The notes: generated by a model from the letters alone, not told the origin. Shown: positions 1-8,976, counted from the stretch's first letter. The stretch is 64,000 bases of DNA from Fusicatenibacter_A intestinipullorum (GCA_019117495.1 DWZP01000012.1:1-64000); one strand, 5' to 3'. Translations and numbers: made by a program.

Positions 1-7
1 TAATATA

Positions 8-125
8 TCCGGTGGTAATGGCTAAGGGGGTCCACCTGTTCCCATCCCGAACACAGAAGTTAAGCCCTTATACGTCGAAAGTACTTGGCTGGAAGCGGCC
101 CGGGAGGATAGATAGCTGCCGGTTG
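8..125 (+). rRNA. rrf: 5S ribosomal RNA
   Basis: Component of the large ribosomal subunit. The stretch has the typical 5S core with the loop around 'cccgaacacagaagttaag' and the closing helix formed by the 5' end (tccgg, 8-12) and the 3' end (ccgg near 119-122). Length about 117 nt is normal. It is directly followed by an intrinsic terminator, so this is the distal end of an rRNA operon whose 16S and 23S genes would lie upstream of the window. Exact ends are uncertain by a few bases. Confidence 0.95.
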
Positions 126-128
126 AAA

Positions 129-166
129 GAAATAAGGCATACCTTCTGGTATGCCTTATTTCTTTA
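129..166 (+). terminator. Terminator of the rRNA operon
   Basis: Perfect 14-bp stem (arms about 130-143 and 148-161, loop ttct) followed by a short T-rich stretch. It directly follows the 5S gene. The bases from 167 to 342 hold no gene I can support. Confidence 0.9.
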
Positions 167-342
167 TGTCTCCCTATGTTTTTTATTTATTGTCTTTTTA
201 TGTTTATATGTATATAGCGCGTTTGTATTTTATAGGTTATAATAAATTATAATTTAAATCTAATAGCTGGCACGTTATCCTAAAAGTTACGAAAACATTG
301 TGATTATCGGAATTCATTTGTTTTTTATAATCAGGTAATAAA

Positions 343-810
343 GTGATTAAAATACTTTTTATTTGTCTTGGCAATATTTGCCGTTCACCGATGGCGGAGT
401 TTTTATTTAAAGATATGGTTGCCAAACGGGGCTTGGCAGATAAATTCTATATTGCATCTGCAGCTACAAGCAGTTATGAAATCGGCAACCCTGTGCATCC
501 AGGCACACGCAATAAACTTGCACAGTATGGCATTAGTGTTGCCAGTAAAAGTGCCGTGCAGCTTACCAAAGCAGATTATAATAAATACGACTATCTTATA
601 GGTATGGAAGCCTCCAATATTCGCAATATTTTGCGCATTGTAGGCAGTGACAGCCAGCATAAAGTGTATAAACTTTTGCAGTTTGCAGGCAGTGAACGCG
701 ATATTGCCGATCCATGGTATACCGGCAATTTTGATGTTACTTATAACGATATTCACGAAGGCTGCACTGCTTTGCTGGAATATTTGCTAAAAAATAAAAC
801 TGGCGTTTAA
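343..810 (+). CDS. Low-molecular-weight protein-tyrosine phosphatase
   Basis: 155-residue cytoplasmic phosphatase of the LMW-PTP/arsenate-reductase-fold family, dephosphorylating tyrosine (or arginine) phosphates. The N-terminal P-loop CLGNICRS gives the CX5R(S) signature with nucleophile C8 and R14, and the general-acid Asp sits in DPWYTG near residue 123. Full length for the family. Start is GTG at 343 with a weak AGG Shine-Dalgarno. It stands alone between the rRNA operon terminator and its own terminator at 908. Whether it acts on exopolysaccharide tyrosine kinases or as an arginine phosphatase cannot be told from the sequence. Confidence 0.9.
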   Translation: MIKILFICLGNICRSPMAEFLFKDMVAKRGLADKFYIASAATSSYEIGNPVHPGTRNKLAQYGISVASKSAVQLTKADYNKYDYLIGMEASNIRNILRIVGSDSQHKVYKLLQFAGSERDIADPWYTGNFDVTYNDIHEGCTALLEYLLKNKTGV

Positions 811-907
811 GCGCGATCTTGTGGAATCCGACTTGATTCAAAGAGGCAAGACCTTAAACACCGGTTCTGAAAATCATTATAACAGGAATGCAAATTAATT
901 ACAATTA

Positions 908-932
908 GTCCTGCCTGCGCAGGGCTTTTTTT
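908..932 (+). terminator. Intrinsic terminator after the phosphatase gene
   Basis: Seven-pair stem (arms 908-914 and 919-925, one G-U pair) followed by seven T. The bases 811-907 between stop codon and terminator contain a small inverted repeat (GAATC/GATTC around 825-840) but no gene. Confidence 0.75.
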
Positions 933-986
933 ATTGTGCTTTTGCCTGCTGATGATATAATGTTATTGTTGAAAGAAGGTGCTGCA

Positions 987-1868
987 ATGCAAATTATTGA
1001 TGCTCATATGCATTATTTTAATATTGAAGGTTTTAAAACTGTTGCCGCAAATGCGGGATACGAAAACACTGCGGCTTGCTGGCAGCAGATTTGTGAAGAA
1101 AATAATATTGTGTTCAGCGTGGCAATGGGAAATACGGAAGATGTGCTGAGCCGCTATGGCGGAATTTCGCCGCGCCTTATTGATTTAAATGCTCCGTTTG
1201 ATGACGTAAAATACAATCAGCCCGATAATATTGGTTATTGCCTGGGTGTTAAAAGCGAACAGATTACTTTGGAAAATGCCGGGAAAACAGCGCTTGAATT
1301 TGAATATTATGCGCAAAAGCCGCAGTGTATAGGCATAAAAATTTATCCCGGTTACAGGCCTGTTTATGTTTACGATAAACGCCACTGGCCGCTTTTTGAA
1401 CTGGCGCGTGCCTATAATTTGCCGGTAGCCGTTCATACCGGCGATACTGCTTCCAGTGATGCGCGCCTTAAATATGCGCATCCGCTTACCGTTGATGAAG
1501 CGGCTGCCGATTTCCCGGATGTTAAATTTGTTATCTGCCATTGCGGCAACCCATGGTTTGCAGATGCCACCGAAGTAGCTGCTAAAAATCCTAATGTGTA
1601 TATAGATTTATCAGGCTTGCTGGAAGGCATACCCGGGCCGGATTTTTATAACAAACAGAAGGTTTATTTTGATTATCTTTCCATGTGGCTTAATTATATG
1701 GGCCGCTGGGATAAGCTGATGTACGGCAGCGACTGGCCGCTTGTAAATATAACCGATTATATTAATATTTTAAAACGGGTTGTGCCGCAGGAACATCATG
1801 AAGAATTTTTTTACGGCAACGCTTTAAATGTATACGGCCGCATAAAAAATTTGCTGCATGATTGTTAA
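987..1868 (+). CDS. Amidohydrolase family 2 (TIM-barrel metal-dependent hydrolase)
   Basis: 293-residue protein of the amidohydrolase_2 family (relatives include ACMSD-type decarboxylases and uncharacterised hydrolases). Visible metal-binding elements are the N-terminal DAHMH (residues 5-9), the central HTGDT, CHCGNPW, and the C-terminal YGSDWP, in the usual order. I use ATG 987 because GAAAGAAGG lies just upstream at good spacing and the DAHMH motif then falls at the normal N-terminal place; an earlier in-frame start at 936 would lie on top of the preceding terminator region. The substrate is unknown. Confidence 0.85.
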   Translation: MQIIDAHMHYFNIEGFKTVAANAGYENTAACWQQICEENNIVFSVAMGNTEDVLSRYGGISPRLIDLNAPFDDVKYNQPDNIGYCLGVKSEQITLENAGKTALEFEYYAQKPQCIGIKIYPGYRPVYVYDKRHWPLFELARAYNLPVAVHTGDTASSDARLKYAHPLTVDEAAADFPDVKFVICHCGNPWFADATEVAAKNPNVYIDLSGLLEGIPGPDFYNKQKVYFDYLSMWLNYMGRWDKLMYGSDWPLVNITDYINILKRVVPQEHHEEFFYGNALNVYGRIKNLLHDC

Positions 1869-1886
1869 CGCTTTTTAAAACACAGG

Positions 1887-1915
1887 TTGACGGAAAAGCC
1901 CTGTAATAATATAAT
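1887..1915 (+). promoter_or_regulatory. Sigma-A type promoter of the ecf-truA operon
   Basis: TTGACG (1887-1892), 17-bp spacer, TATAAT (1910-1915), 31 bp upstream of the ecfA1 start. Near-consensus match. Confidence 0.8.
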
Positions 1916-1946
1916 TATGAAGTAATAATATTTTTCAGAGGTTGCA

Positions 1947-2780
1947 ATGCAGAGTTTAATTGAAATAAAAAATTTAAAACATAGTTATATTGATACCGAC
2001 GGCAATGAAATTCATGCTTTAAACGGAGTAAGCCTCGATATTTATAAAGGCGAATTCTTAGCAGTTATTGGCGCTAACGGCAGCGGTAAATCTACACTGG
2101 CGCGCCATTTGAATGCCCTGCTTTTGCCGACGGAAGGCAAGTGCATTGTGGCAGGCATGGATACAGCGGACGATAAAAATTTATGGAATATACGCCAGCA
2201 TGTCGGTATGGTTTTTCAAAATCCTGACAACCAGATTGTTGCGGCAATCGTTGAGGAGGATGTGGCCTTCGGACCGGAAAATATCGGCGTGCCGCCGGCA
2301 GAAATCTGCACCAGGGTTGATAATGCACTGGCAGCCGTTGGTATGACGGAATATGCAAAACATGCCCCGCATTTATTAAGCGGAGGGCAGAAGCAGCGTG
2401 TGGCCATTGCCGGTGTGCTGGCATTGGAGCCGGACTGCATTGTGCTGGACGAGCCTACTGCGATGCTTGACCCGCGCGGGCGTATTGAGATTGTAAATAC
2501 GGTAAAAAAGCTGAACCGCGAAAAAAATATTACCGTTGTGTATATCACGCATTATATGGAAGAAGCCATGCAGGCAGACCGCATTATAGCCATGGAACAC
2601 GGCGTGATAAAAATGCAGGGCAAGCCTGAAGAAATTTTTACGAAAGTAAAAGAGCTGCATGCTTTGGGGCTTGAAACACCGCTGGCAGCACAGGCCGCCT
2701 TTGACTTGCGCCAGAAAGGAATTAAGCTGGCGGATGGTATTATCTCTAACGAAGAACTGACGGAGGAATTATGCCGATAA
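1947..2780 (+). CDS. ecfA1: Energy-coupling factor transporter ATPase EcfA1
   Basis: 277-residue ATP-binding subunit of the shared ECF vitamin-uptake energizing module, acting on the cytoplasmic side of the membrane. Walker A GANGSGKST at 42-50, Q-loop FQNPDNQ, signature LSGGQKQR, Walker B CIVLDEPT and the switch His (YITHY) are all intact. FQNPDNQIV and the AFGPEN segment are typical of CbiO/EcfA1. First gene of ecfA1-ecfA2-ecfT-truA; it overlaps ecfA2 by 10 bp, so the two ATPases are translationally coupled. The specificity (S) subunits are encoded elsewhere; the small membrane protein at 51439 is one weak candidate. Confidence 0.96.
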   Translation: MQSLIEIKNLKHSYIDTDGNEIHALNGVSLDIYKGEFLAVIGANGSGKSTLARHLNALLLPTEGKCIVAGMDTADDKNLWNIRQHVGMVFQNPDNQIVAAIVEEDVAFGPENIGVPPAEICTRVDNALAAVGMTEYAKHAPHLLSGGQKQRVAIAGVLALEPDCIVLDEPTAMLDPRGRIEIVNTVKKLNREKNITVVYITHYMEEAMQADRIIAMEHGVIKMQGKPEEIFTKVKELHALGLETPLAAQAAFDLRQKGIKLADGIISNEELTEELCR

Positions 2781-3634
2781 GTTTAGAACATGTTTCGTTT
2801 ACATATATGAAGGGAACGCCTTTTGAAAAAACTGCTCTGCATGATGTAAATCTACAAATAGAAAAAGGTGAATTTGTTGCCGTTATCGGGCATACCGGCA
2901 GCGGCAAATCCACACTGGTGCAGCATTTAAGCGGGCTGCTGCACCAGCAGAAAGGCAGCGTTTGTGTTGACGGCGTAAATTTAAACGCCAAAAATGCAGC
3001 CGCCAAAAAAGCACGCAATTCTGTCGGTATGGTTTTTCAGTATCCGGAGCATCAGATTTTTGCCGAAACGGTTTATGAGGATATTGCCTTTGGCCCGCGC
3101 AATAAAGGTTTAACGCCGGAGGAAACCGACAGAGCCGTTAAGGACGCCATGGCTTTTGCCGGGCTTGATTTTGAAACCTTTGCCCAGCGTTCACCGTTCC
3201 GCCTTTCGGGCGGGCAGATGCGCCGCGTAGCCATCGCTGGTGTTGTTGCAATGGAGCCGGATTATTTAATTTTGGACGAACCTTCTGCCGGATTGGACCC
3301 GCGCGCCCGCGACGGAATTTTTAAAGAAATAATGGCGCTGTACCGTAAACGCGGCATAGCCGTTATTTTGGTAACGCATAATATGGAAGAAGCCGCGCGC
3401 TATGCAACACGCCTTTTGGTAGTGTCTGACGGGCAGATTATTTTGGACGGAGTTCCGCATGAAATTTTTACAAACCATAAGGAAGAACTGTTAAAAGTGT
3501 CTATGGATGTTCCGCCTGTTTATAAGCTGGCGGAATGTTTGCAGGAACATGGGCTGAACGTAAAAAGCACGCCGGTGCTTGCCGATTTGGAAAGGCAGAT
3601 ACTTAAAGTAAGGAGGAGCAGACATGCTGACTGA
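2771..3634 (+). CDS. ecfA2: Energy-coupling factor transporter ATPase EcfA2
   Basis: 287-residue second ATPase of the ECF module, expected to dimerise with EcfA1 and bind EcfT. Walker A GHTGSGKST at 40-48, FQYPEHQIF Q-loop, signature LSGGQMRR, Walker B LILDEPSAG, and VTHNMEEA switch are visible. The Q-loop YPEHQ and signature variant LSGGQMRRVAIAG are usual for EcfA2. Its 3' end overlaps ecfT by 11 bp. Confidence 0.96.
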   Translation: MPISLEHVSFTYMKGTPFEKTALHDVNLQIEKGEFVAVIGHTGSGKSTLVQHLSGLLHQQKGSVCVDGVNLNAKNAAAKKARNSVGMVFQYPEHQIFAETVYEDIAFGPRNKGLTPEETDRAVKDAMAFAGLDFETFAQRSPFRLSGGQMRRVAIAGVVAMEPDYLILDEPSAGLDPRARDGIFKEIMALYRKRGIAVILVTHNMEEAARYATRLLVVSDGQIILDGVPHEIFTNHKEELLKVSMDVPPVYKLAECLQEHGLNVKSTPVLADLERQILKVRRSRHAD

Positions 3635-4433
3635 TATTACTTTAGGCCAGTATTACCCCGGCAGTTCCGTTATACACGGGCTTGACCCGCGTGCAAAAAT
3701 ACTGGCAACGCTGCTGTTTATCGCCGCTATTTTCTTTGCGGAAAGCATGCTTTCCTACGGAGTTTTGGCATTGTTCGTTGCAGCTGTTATTCTGCTTTCG
3801 CGCCTGCCGGTATTAATGGTGCTGCGCAGCGTAAAGCCTCTGTGGATTATTATTTTGCTTACGCTGTTTATTCATGCGTTTACGGGTGAAGGCAGCAATG
3901 TTTTATATCAGTACGGCTTTTTCCGTTTAACGGAAGAAGGCCTTATTATGGGTATGAAAATGTCGCTGCGGCTGGTATTTTTGCTGCTTATTTCGTCTAT
4001 TTTAACTTTCACGACCTCGCCTATTGTGCTGACGGACGGTATTGAATCGCTGCTGCGGCCTTTTAAATGCATTGGCGTACCGGCGCACGAGCTTGCAATG
4101 ATGATGACCATTGCCCTGCGTTTTATACCTACTTTGATAGAAGAAACCGACCGTATAATTAAAGCGCAGACCGCGCGCGGTGCTGATTTTGACAGCGGCA
4201 GTCTGCTGCAAAGGGCCAAAAATATGCTGCCGATACTGATACCGCTTTTTATAAGCGCGTTCCGCAGGGCCGATGAACTTGCCATTGCCATGGAAGCCCG
4301 CTGTTACCGTGGCGGAGAAGGACGCACCCGCATGCACGAGCTGGTGTATAAAACCGGCGATTTTATTGCCCTGGCAATAATTGTGCTTTTAATTGCCGTT
4401 TTGGCAGTAATGCGCTGGGGGCTGGGCTTATGA
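3624..4433 (+). CDS. ecfT: Energy-coupling factor transmembrane protein EcfT
   Basis: 269-residue integral membrane scaffold linking the two ATPases to vitamin-specific S components. Hydrophobic segments alternate with cytosolic stretches; the two characteristic Ala-Arg-Gly-type coupling motifs are visible as AQTARGADF and AMEARCYRG in the C-terminal half. N-terminal LGQYYPGSSVIHGLDPRAK is typical of the family. It overlaps ecfA2 by 11 bp and shares ATGA with truA. Confidence 0.95.
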   Translation: MLTDITLGQYYPGSSVIHGLDPRAKILATLLFIAAIFFAESMLSYGVLALFVAAVILLSRLPVLMVLRSVKPLWIIILLTLFIHAFTGEGSNVLYQYGFFRLTEEGLIMGMKMSLRLVFLLLISSILTFTTSPIVLTDGIESLLRPFKCIGVPAHELAMMMTIALRFIPTLIEETDRIIKAQTARGADFDSGSLLQRAKNMLPILIPLFISAFRRADELAIAMEARCYRGGEGRTRMHELVYKTGDFIALAIIVLLIAVLAVMRWGLGL

Positions 4434-5188
4434 GGCGGACCTTCAAACTAACGGTTGCTTACGACGGCAGCGGTTATCATGGCTTTCAGCGCCAGCCGCG
4501 CGATATAACGGTGCAGCAGGTGCTGGAAGATGCCTTAAGCCGCATTACAGGCGAAAATGTAGTGCTTGCAGGCTCCGGCAGGACTGACAGCGGCGTACAC
4601 GCCAGAGGGCAGGTTGTTTCTTTTACAACCTGCTGCGGTATACCGGCTGCCAATTTAAAACGCGCCATGAACAGCATACTGCCACCGGATATAACGGTAA
4701 TTGCATCGCAGGAGGCAGAGGAAGGTTTTCACGCGCGCTTCGGCGCCAAATGGAAACGCTATTGCTACCGCATTGTGCTCAACAATGATTATGACCCGTT
4801 CATAAGAAATTATGCCTGGCAGATGCAGAACACCAAATTAAATATCGAAACTATGAACATGGCAGCAGGTTTTCTTCTGGGCACGCATGATTTTTCTTTT
4901 TTCCGCTCAAGCGGCAGCGTTCAAAGTTCGCCTGTAAAAACAATATATAAAGCCGTGTGGCAGGAAAAAGCACCGGGTGATTTGCTTTTTGTTATTGAAG
5001 GCGACGGGTTTTTATACCGCATGGTGCGCAACATTGTATGGAATCTTGCTGAAACAGGGCTTGGCAGAAAAAGTTTGGAACAGTTTAAGGAAGAACTTGA
5101 TAAAGCGGAGCGCCATTTTAAAATAAGCCCGGCGCCGCCGCAGGGCCTTTACCTTGATTATGTGGGCTATACGGAATATTTGCCCTAA
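4430..5188 (+). CDS. truA: tRNA pseudouridine synthase A (positions 38-40)
   Basis: 252-residue TruA, which converts U38-U40 in the tRNA anticodon stem to pseudouridine. The catalytic Asp is D53 in GRTDSGVHA; other family blocks (FHARFGAKWKRYCYRI, GTHDFSFFR, FLYRMVRNIVW) are present in order. Full length. Starts at the ATGA overlap with ecfT, so translation is coupled to the transporter operon, the usual Firmicutes arrangement. Confidence 0.96.
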   Translation: MRRTFKLTVAYDGSGYHGFQRQPRDITVQQVLEDALSRITGENVVLAGSGRTDSGVHARGQVVSFTTCCGIPAANLKRAMNSILPPDITVIASQEAEEGFHARFGAKWKRYCYRIVLNNDYDPFIRNYAWQMQNTKLNIETMNMAAGFLLGTHDFSFFRSSGSVQSSPVKTIYKAVWQEKAPGDLLFVIEGDGFLYRMVRNIVWNLAETGLGRKSLEQFKEELDKAERHFKISPAPPQGLYLDYVGYTEYLP

Positions 5189-5204
5189 AAACTGCGAATT
5201 TTGC

Positions 5205-5233
5205 TTGACAAACAATAAGCAGATGTATAAAAT
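5205..5233 (+). promoter_or_regulatory. Promoter of the rplM-rpsI operon
   Basis: TTGACA (5205-5210), 17-bp spacer and TAAAAT (5228-5233). It lies directly after the truA stop, so L13 and S9 have their own strong promoter. Confidence 0.8.
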
Positions 5234-5239
5234 ATATAT

Positions 5240-5310
5240 ACGTGATTTTGTGACGTATCTTATTAGCCCCAAGATAAGTTAACAAGTCGCACTGAACAGG
5301 AAATAATTTA
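5240..5310 (+). promoter_or_regulatory. Candidate L13 leader (ribosomal protein autoregulatory RNA)
   Basis: The roughly 85-nt leader between promoter and rplM folds into a hairpin with arms TATCTT and AAGATA enclosed by a weaker outer helix (gtgac with gtcgcac). Firmicutes rplM operons often carry an L13-type leader. The position and fold fit, but I cannot match the consensus from memory, so the assignment is an inference. Confidence 0.45.
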
Positions 5311-5324
5311 GGAGGGACATAAGG

Positions 5325-5762
5325 ATGAAATCTTTTATGGCTAATCCGTCCAACATCGAACGCAAATGGTACGTTGTTGACGCAGCTGATAAAACTCTCG
5401 GCCGTCTTGCCGCAGAAGTAGCAAAAATCCTTCGTGGAAAACACAAACCGACTTTCACTCCGCATATGGATACCGGAGATCATGTAATTGTAATTAATGC
5501 AGATAAAGTAGTTCTGACCGGCAAAAAACTCGTTCAGAAAACTTATTTCCGTCACAGCGGTTATCTTGGCGGCGCAAGCTTCACTACCGCAGGCGAAATG
5601 CTTGCCAAAAACCCTGTAAGAATGGTTGAACTCGCTGTTAAAGGTATGATTCCGCACAACCGTCTTGGCAGCAGAATCTTTACCAAACTGCATGTATATG
5701 CAGGTGCTGAACATCCGCATGCAGCACAGAAACCTGAAGTTCTCGAAATTAACGTAAGATAA
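5325..5762 (+). CDS. rplM: 50S ribosomal protein L13
   Basis: 145-residue large-subunit protein. The block WYVVDAADKTLGRLAAEVAKILRGKHKPTFTPHMDTGD and the LGGA...AVKGMIPHNRLG segment are family hallmarks. Start at ATG 5325 is supported by GGAGGG at 5311; an internal ATG at 5337 has no such signal. First gene of the L13-S9 operon, 21 bp before rpsI. Confidence 0.97.
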   Translation: MKSFMANPSNIERKWYVVDAADKTLGRLAAEVAKILRGKHKPTFTPHMDTGDHVIVINADKVVLTGKKLVQKTYFRHSGYLGGASFTTAGEMLAKNPVRMVELAVKGMIPHNRLGSRIFTKLHVYAGAEHPHAAQKPEVLEINVR

Positions 5763-5783
5763 TAACCGGAGGAGGAAACGTAA

Positions 5784-6176
5784 ATGGCAGTAGTTACTTA
5801 TAATGCGACCGGCCGTCGCAAATCTTCAGTTGCACGCGTTCGCCTGGTTCCGGGTGAAGGTAAAATCATTATCAACCAGCGTGAGCTTGATGATTACTTT
5901 GGACTGAAAACTTTGGAATTAATCGTAAACCAGCCGCTTGAACTCACCGAAACCAAAGGCAAATACGATGTACTCGTAAATGTTATCGGCGGTGGCGTAT
6001 CCGGCCAGGCAGGTGCAATCCGTCATGGTATTGCCCGTGCTCTCCTGAAAGTTGACGAAGAATTCCGTCCGGCTCTTAAAAAAGCAGGTTACCTTACTCG
6101 TGACCCGCGTGAAAAAGAACGCCGTAAATATGGCCTTAAAAAAGCCCGTAAAGCAAGCCAGTTCAGCAAGCGCTAA
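5784..6176 (+). CDS. rpsI: 30S ribosomal protein S9
   Basis: 130-residue small-subunit protein, with the typical N-terminal TGRRKSSVARVRL and the conserved basic C-terminus ending in SKR, which reaches the P-site tRNA in the ribosome. RBS GGAGGA. Second and last gene of the operon, followed by a strong terminator. Confidence 0.97.
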   Translation: MAVVTYNATGRRKSSVARVRLVPGEGKIIINQRELDDYFGLKTLELIVNQPLELTETKGKYDVLVNVIGGGVSGQAGAIRHGIARALLKVDEEFRPALKKAGYLTRDPREKERRKYGLKKARKASQFSKR

Positions 6177-6200
6177 TATTTGGATATTGCTTCAAAATTC

Positions 6201-6236
6201 AATCCCCGAAAGCCTTATGGCTTTTGGGGATTTTTT
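6201..6236 (+). terminator. Terminator of the rplM-rpsI operon
   Basis: 14-bp stem (arms 6201-6214 and 6219-6232, one G-U pair) with a loop of about 4 nt, running into six T. Confidence 0.9.
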
Positions 6237-6351
6237 GTATTTTACGGCGGCATTTCACATAACCTTTGCTTTTGTCAGGCAGGAGTGCTTTGAATTTGGT
6301 CGAAGTATTTATATTATAAATCTCAGGCAAAGCCTGTTTGGAGGTAAGATA

Positions 6352-7140
6352 ATGCAGAATTATGCCGCACAGGATGAAATATTATATCATGTTGGATTAT
6401 CGCGTGAAATGTTAAAAGGCGCGGAATATGCCCTTTTGCCCGGTGACCCCGGCCGTGTGGAAGCACTTGCCAAAGCACTTGGCCCTGCGCAGTATTTAAA
6501 TACGCACCGCGAATACACAAGCTGGCTGGCGGTGGTTGAAGGGTATAATGTGCTTGTTTGTTCTACCGGCATGGGTGGGCCTTCCGTTGCTATCGGGCTG
6601 GAGGAACTTGCCCGCCTTGGCATCAAAAACTTTATCCGCGTCGGAACAACCGGCTGTATTCAGGAAAATATCAACCTTGGCGATGTTATTATTAATAACG
6701 CTGCCGTAAGGCTGGAAGGAACTTCTGCGCATTATGCGCCGCTTAATTTTCCGGCTGTGGCGTCGTTAAAACTTACCAATGCCCTTAATGATGCGGCCGC
6801 AGCTTTAAATGTACCGCATCATGTCGGTATTTCCGTTTCCTCCGATACTTTCTGGCCGGGACAGGAGCGTTATGACAGTTTTACCGGCTATGTATGCAAT
6901 GCCCTGCGCGGAACGCTTAAAGAATGGCAGGCGCTTGGTGCGCTTAATTATGAAATGGAAACGGCAGCGCTGTTCGTTGTGGCACAGGCTTTCAGGCTTA
7001 ATGCGGCTTCAATTTGCGGTGTTATTGCCAAACGCACGCAGAGCGAAAGCATTGCTCCGCCGGAAATATACGCGCTGGCATCCGAGCGGTTTGGCGCTGT
7101 TGCCAAAAAGGCACTGCAAACTTTGCTGAAGGGGGAATGA
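6352..7140 (+). CDS. udp: Uridine phosphorylase
   Basis: 262-residue nucleoside phosphorylase of the PNP/UDP family I, cleaving uridine with phosphate to uracil and ribose-1-phosphate. Seen are HVGL near the N-terminus, LLPGDPGRV phosphate-binding loop, STGMGGPS, RVGTTGCIQ and NYEMETAALF near the C-terminus. Start ATG 6352 follows GGAGG; the open frame runs upstream into rpsI but that part is not this protein. Just upstream of deoB, whose product channels ribose-1-phosphate into the pentose phosphate pool, so the pair is a nucleoside-salvage unit. Confidence 0.9.
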   Translation: MQNYAAQDEILYHVGLSREMLKGAEYALLPGDPGRVEALAKALGPAQYLNTHREYTSWLAVVEGYNVLVCSTGMGGPSVAIGLEELARLGIKNFIRVGTTGCIQENINLGDVIINNAAVRLEGTSAHYAPLNFPAVASLKLTNALNDAAAALNVPHHVGISVSSDTFWPGQERYDSFTGYVCNALRGTLKEWQALGALNYEMETAALFVVAQAFRLNAASICGVIAKRTQSESIAPPEIYALASERFGAVAKKALQTLLKGE

Positions 7141-7142
7141 GC

Positions 7143-8372
7143 ATGGCAAGGGCAATAATTCTTTTGTTGGATTCTTTCGGCATTGGGCACGCAGCAGATG
7201 CGGAAAGATTTGGTGATAAAGGTGCCGATACGCTTGGGCATATTTGCAGCTGGATGGCCGAAAACCGTAAAAATGAAGACGGCAGCCCTGAATTTTTATA
7301 TCTGCCCAATATGGCAAAGCTTGGGCTTGAAAAAGCTGCCGAATTTAGCAGAGGGCAGCGCCTTGCCCATACTATTGCCGGTGAAAGCGCAGAAATTACC
7401 GGAGCATATACTTACGCGCAGGAAGTAAGCCGCGGTAAGGATACACTGAGCGGCCATTGGGAAATGATGGGTGTGCCCGTTGATTTTGAATGGGGTTATT
7501 TCCCCGATAAACCGAACTGCTTTCCGCCGGAATTGGTGGAAGCAATTATAAAAAAAGGCGGTTTGCCGGGAGTTTTAGGCGAAAAACATGCTTCCGGAAC
7601 GGAAATTATTAAAGATCTTGGCGAAGAACATATGCGCACTGGCAAGCCGATAATATATACCAGCGCCGACAGTGTTCTGCAAATTGCCGCGCATGAAACT
7701 GCTTTCGGGCTGGAGCGCTTATATGACTTGTGTAAAATTTGCTATGAACTTGTTAAACCGTACCGCATTGCCCGCATTATTGCGCGCCCGTTTGTAGGCA
7801 GCTGCGCCGCTGATTTTGTTCGTACCGGCAACAGGCATGATTATGCCGTGCCTGCACCGGAACCTACCTTGCTTGATAAACTGACGGCGGCAGGCGGAAA
7901 TGTTTATGCTGTCGGCAAAATTGCCGATATTTTTGCCCACCGCGGCATAACCAAACATTATCCGGCGGCAGGGATGAAAAATATTTTTAACGCCAGCAGC
8001 AGTGCTGTGGCAGATGCGCCGGATAATACACTGGTTTTCAGTAATTTTGTCGATTTTGATTCTTCGTACGGGCACAGGCGCAATGCTTTGGGGTATGGCG
8101 AAGCGCTGGAATATTTTGACAGACGCCTGCCGGAAATACTGGCACAGCTTAAACAAGATGATTTGCTGCTTATTACCGCAGACCATGGCTGCGACCCGAC
8201 CTGGAAAGGCAGTGACCATACGCGTGAACATATACCGGTACTGTTTTACGGCAGCGGCATAAAACCGCAGCAGTTGGAACCCATGCCATCTTTTTCCTGC
8301 ATCGGGCAGACAATAGCCGCACATCTGGGGCTTGCGCCGCTTGCTCATGGCACGGCCGCAGCATTTAAATAA
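7143..8372 (+). CDS. deoB: Phosphopentomutase
   Basis: 409-residue alkaline-phosphatase-superfamily mutase that interconverts (deoxy)ribose-1-phosphate and -5-phosphate. N-terminal LLLDSFGIGHAADAERFGDKGADTLGHI with the metal/phospho-Thr region, and C-terminal LLITADHGCDPTWKGSDHTREHIP metal ligands, are intact. I choose ATG 7143, seven bases after GGGGG; ATG 7137 would overlap the udp stop but sits too close to the RBS. Confidence 0.95.
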   Translation: MARAIILLLDSFGIGHAADAERFGDKGADTLGHICSWMAENRKNEDGSPEFLYLPNMAKLGLEKAAEFSRGQRLAHTIAGESAEITGAYTYAQEVSRGKDTLSGHWEMMGVPVDFEWGYFPDKPNCFPPELVEAIIKKGGLPGVLGEKHASGTEIIKDLGEEHMRTGKPIIYTSADSVLQIAAHETAFGLERLYDLCKICYELVKPYRIARIIARPFVGSCAADFVRTGNRHDYAVPAPEPTLLDKLTAAGGNVYAVGKIADIFAHRGITKHYPAAGMKNIFNASSSAVADAPDNTLVFSNFVDFDSSYGHRRNALGYGEALEYFDRRLPEILAQLKQDDLLLITADHGCDPTWKGSDHTREHIPVLFYGSGIKPQQLEPMPSFSCIGQTIAAHLGLAPLAHGTAAAFK

Positions 8373-8391
8373 ACCGGAGGAGTGAAGAAAA

Positions 8392-8976
8392 ATGAAAAAG
8401 CTTAATTTGTTTTTTATGCTTGCTGTAATATGCTTAACTTTTACCGGCGCTGCGCCGAAAGCTTTTGCTGCCTTTGCAGAACAGCCTGCCACGCTTGTAG
8501 TATTTGACCGCAGCGGCAACGTAACGCAGGACGTATACCGCATTTGGCGCGAACCTGTAAGGTGGGCCTATCATTTCCCGGATTTTAAAATGGTAGACAA
8601 CGCTCCGGCCAAAGCCGCTGCTGCCGAAAAAATTTTTACGCCGCAGGGAAAAGTAAAAATTGATGCCAATGTAATGAAAAGCATTGCCGAAGAAGCGCAG
8701 ATAGAAGCACTGGTGCTTGTTATGGTTGACGACCTTGATTCTTACATGGTTAACAGGTTTTTCGGCTTCCGTAATGATTTTGACGATACTTACATTGAAA
8801 CTATTGCCAATGCGGATATTTATGTATACAGGCATGACGGCAACAGGTTCTCCAAAAAAGAAATTTACGAGCGTGATGTAGAGCCAATGGGCAACCAGAA
8901 AGACCCGGTAGACATTATGAAATGGGAAATCTGCAAACAGGTGAACCTGATTGAAGGACGCCCGATTATAGAATAA
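8392..8976 (+). CDS. Secreted protein of unknown function
   Basis: 194 residues with a clear Sec signal peptide (MKK start, hydrophobic core to about residue 22, AFA cleavage near 27). The mature part is mixed alpha/beta with an acidic stretch (FRNDFDDTYIETIANADIYVY) and no cysteine-based lipobox. I do not recognise the family. It resembles in size and plan the secreted orphan at 37465 (export signal, then a domain with 'VLVMVDDL' / 'VVLVQVEPF' type beta strands and ADIYVY / FKIFDV), which may be a distant relative. RBS GGAGG. It probably shares the udp-deoB transcript. Confidence 0.75.
   Translation: MKKLNLFFMLAVICLTFTGAAPKAFAAFAEQPATLVVFDRSGNVTQDVYRIWREPVRWAYHFPDFKMVDNAPAKAAAAEKIFTPQGKVKIDANVMKSIAEEAQIEALVLVMVDDLDSYMVNRFFGFRNDFDDTYIETIANADIYVYRHDGNRFSKKEIYERDVEPMGNQKDPVDIMKWEICKQVNLIEGRPIIE

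Noticed and set aside
5118..5720. Long minus-strand frame opposite truA and rplM
   Set aside because: Shadow of highly biased coding sequence on the other strand; no RBS and no recognisable domain.
6052..6351. Open frame continuing upstream of udp into rpsI
   Set aside because: It overlaps the S9 coding region and the strong terminator; the uridine phosphorylase motif set begins after ATG 6352, which has GGAGG.
7014..7142. Open frame extending deoB upstream into udp
   Set aside because: It is out of frame with udp and has no RBS; the phosphopentomutase begins at MARAIILLLDSFGIG.
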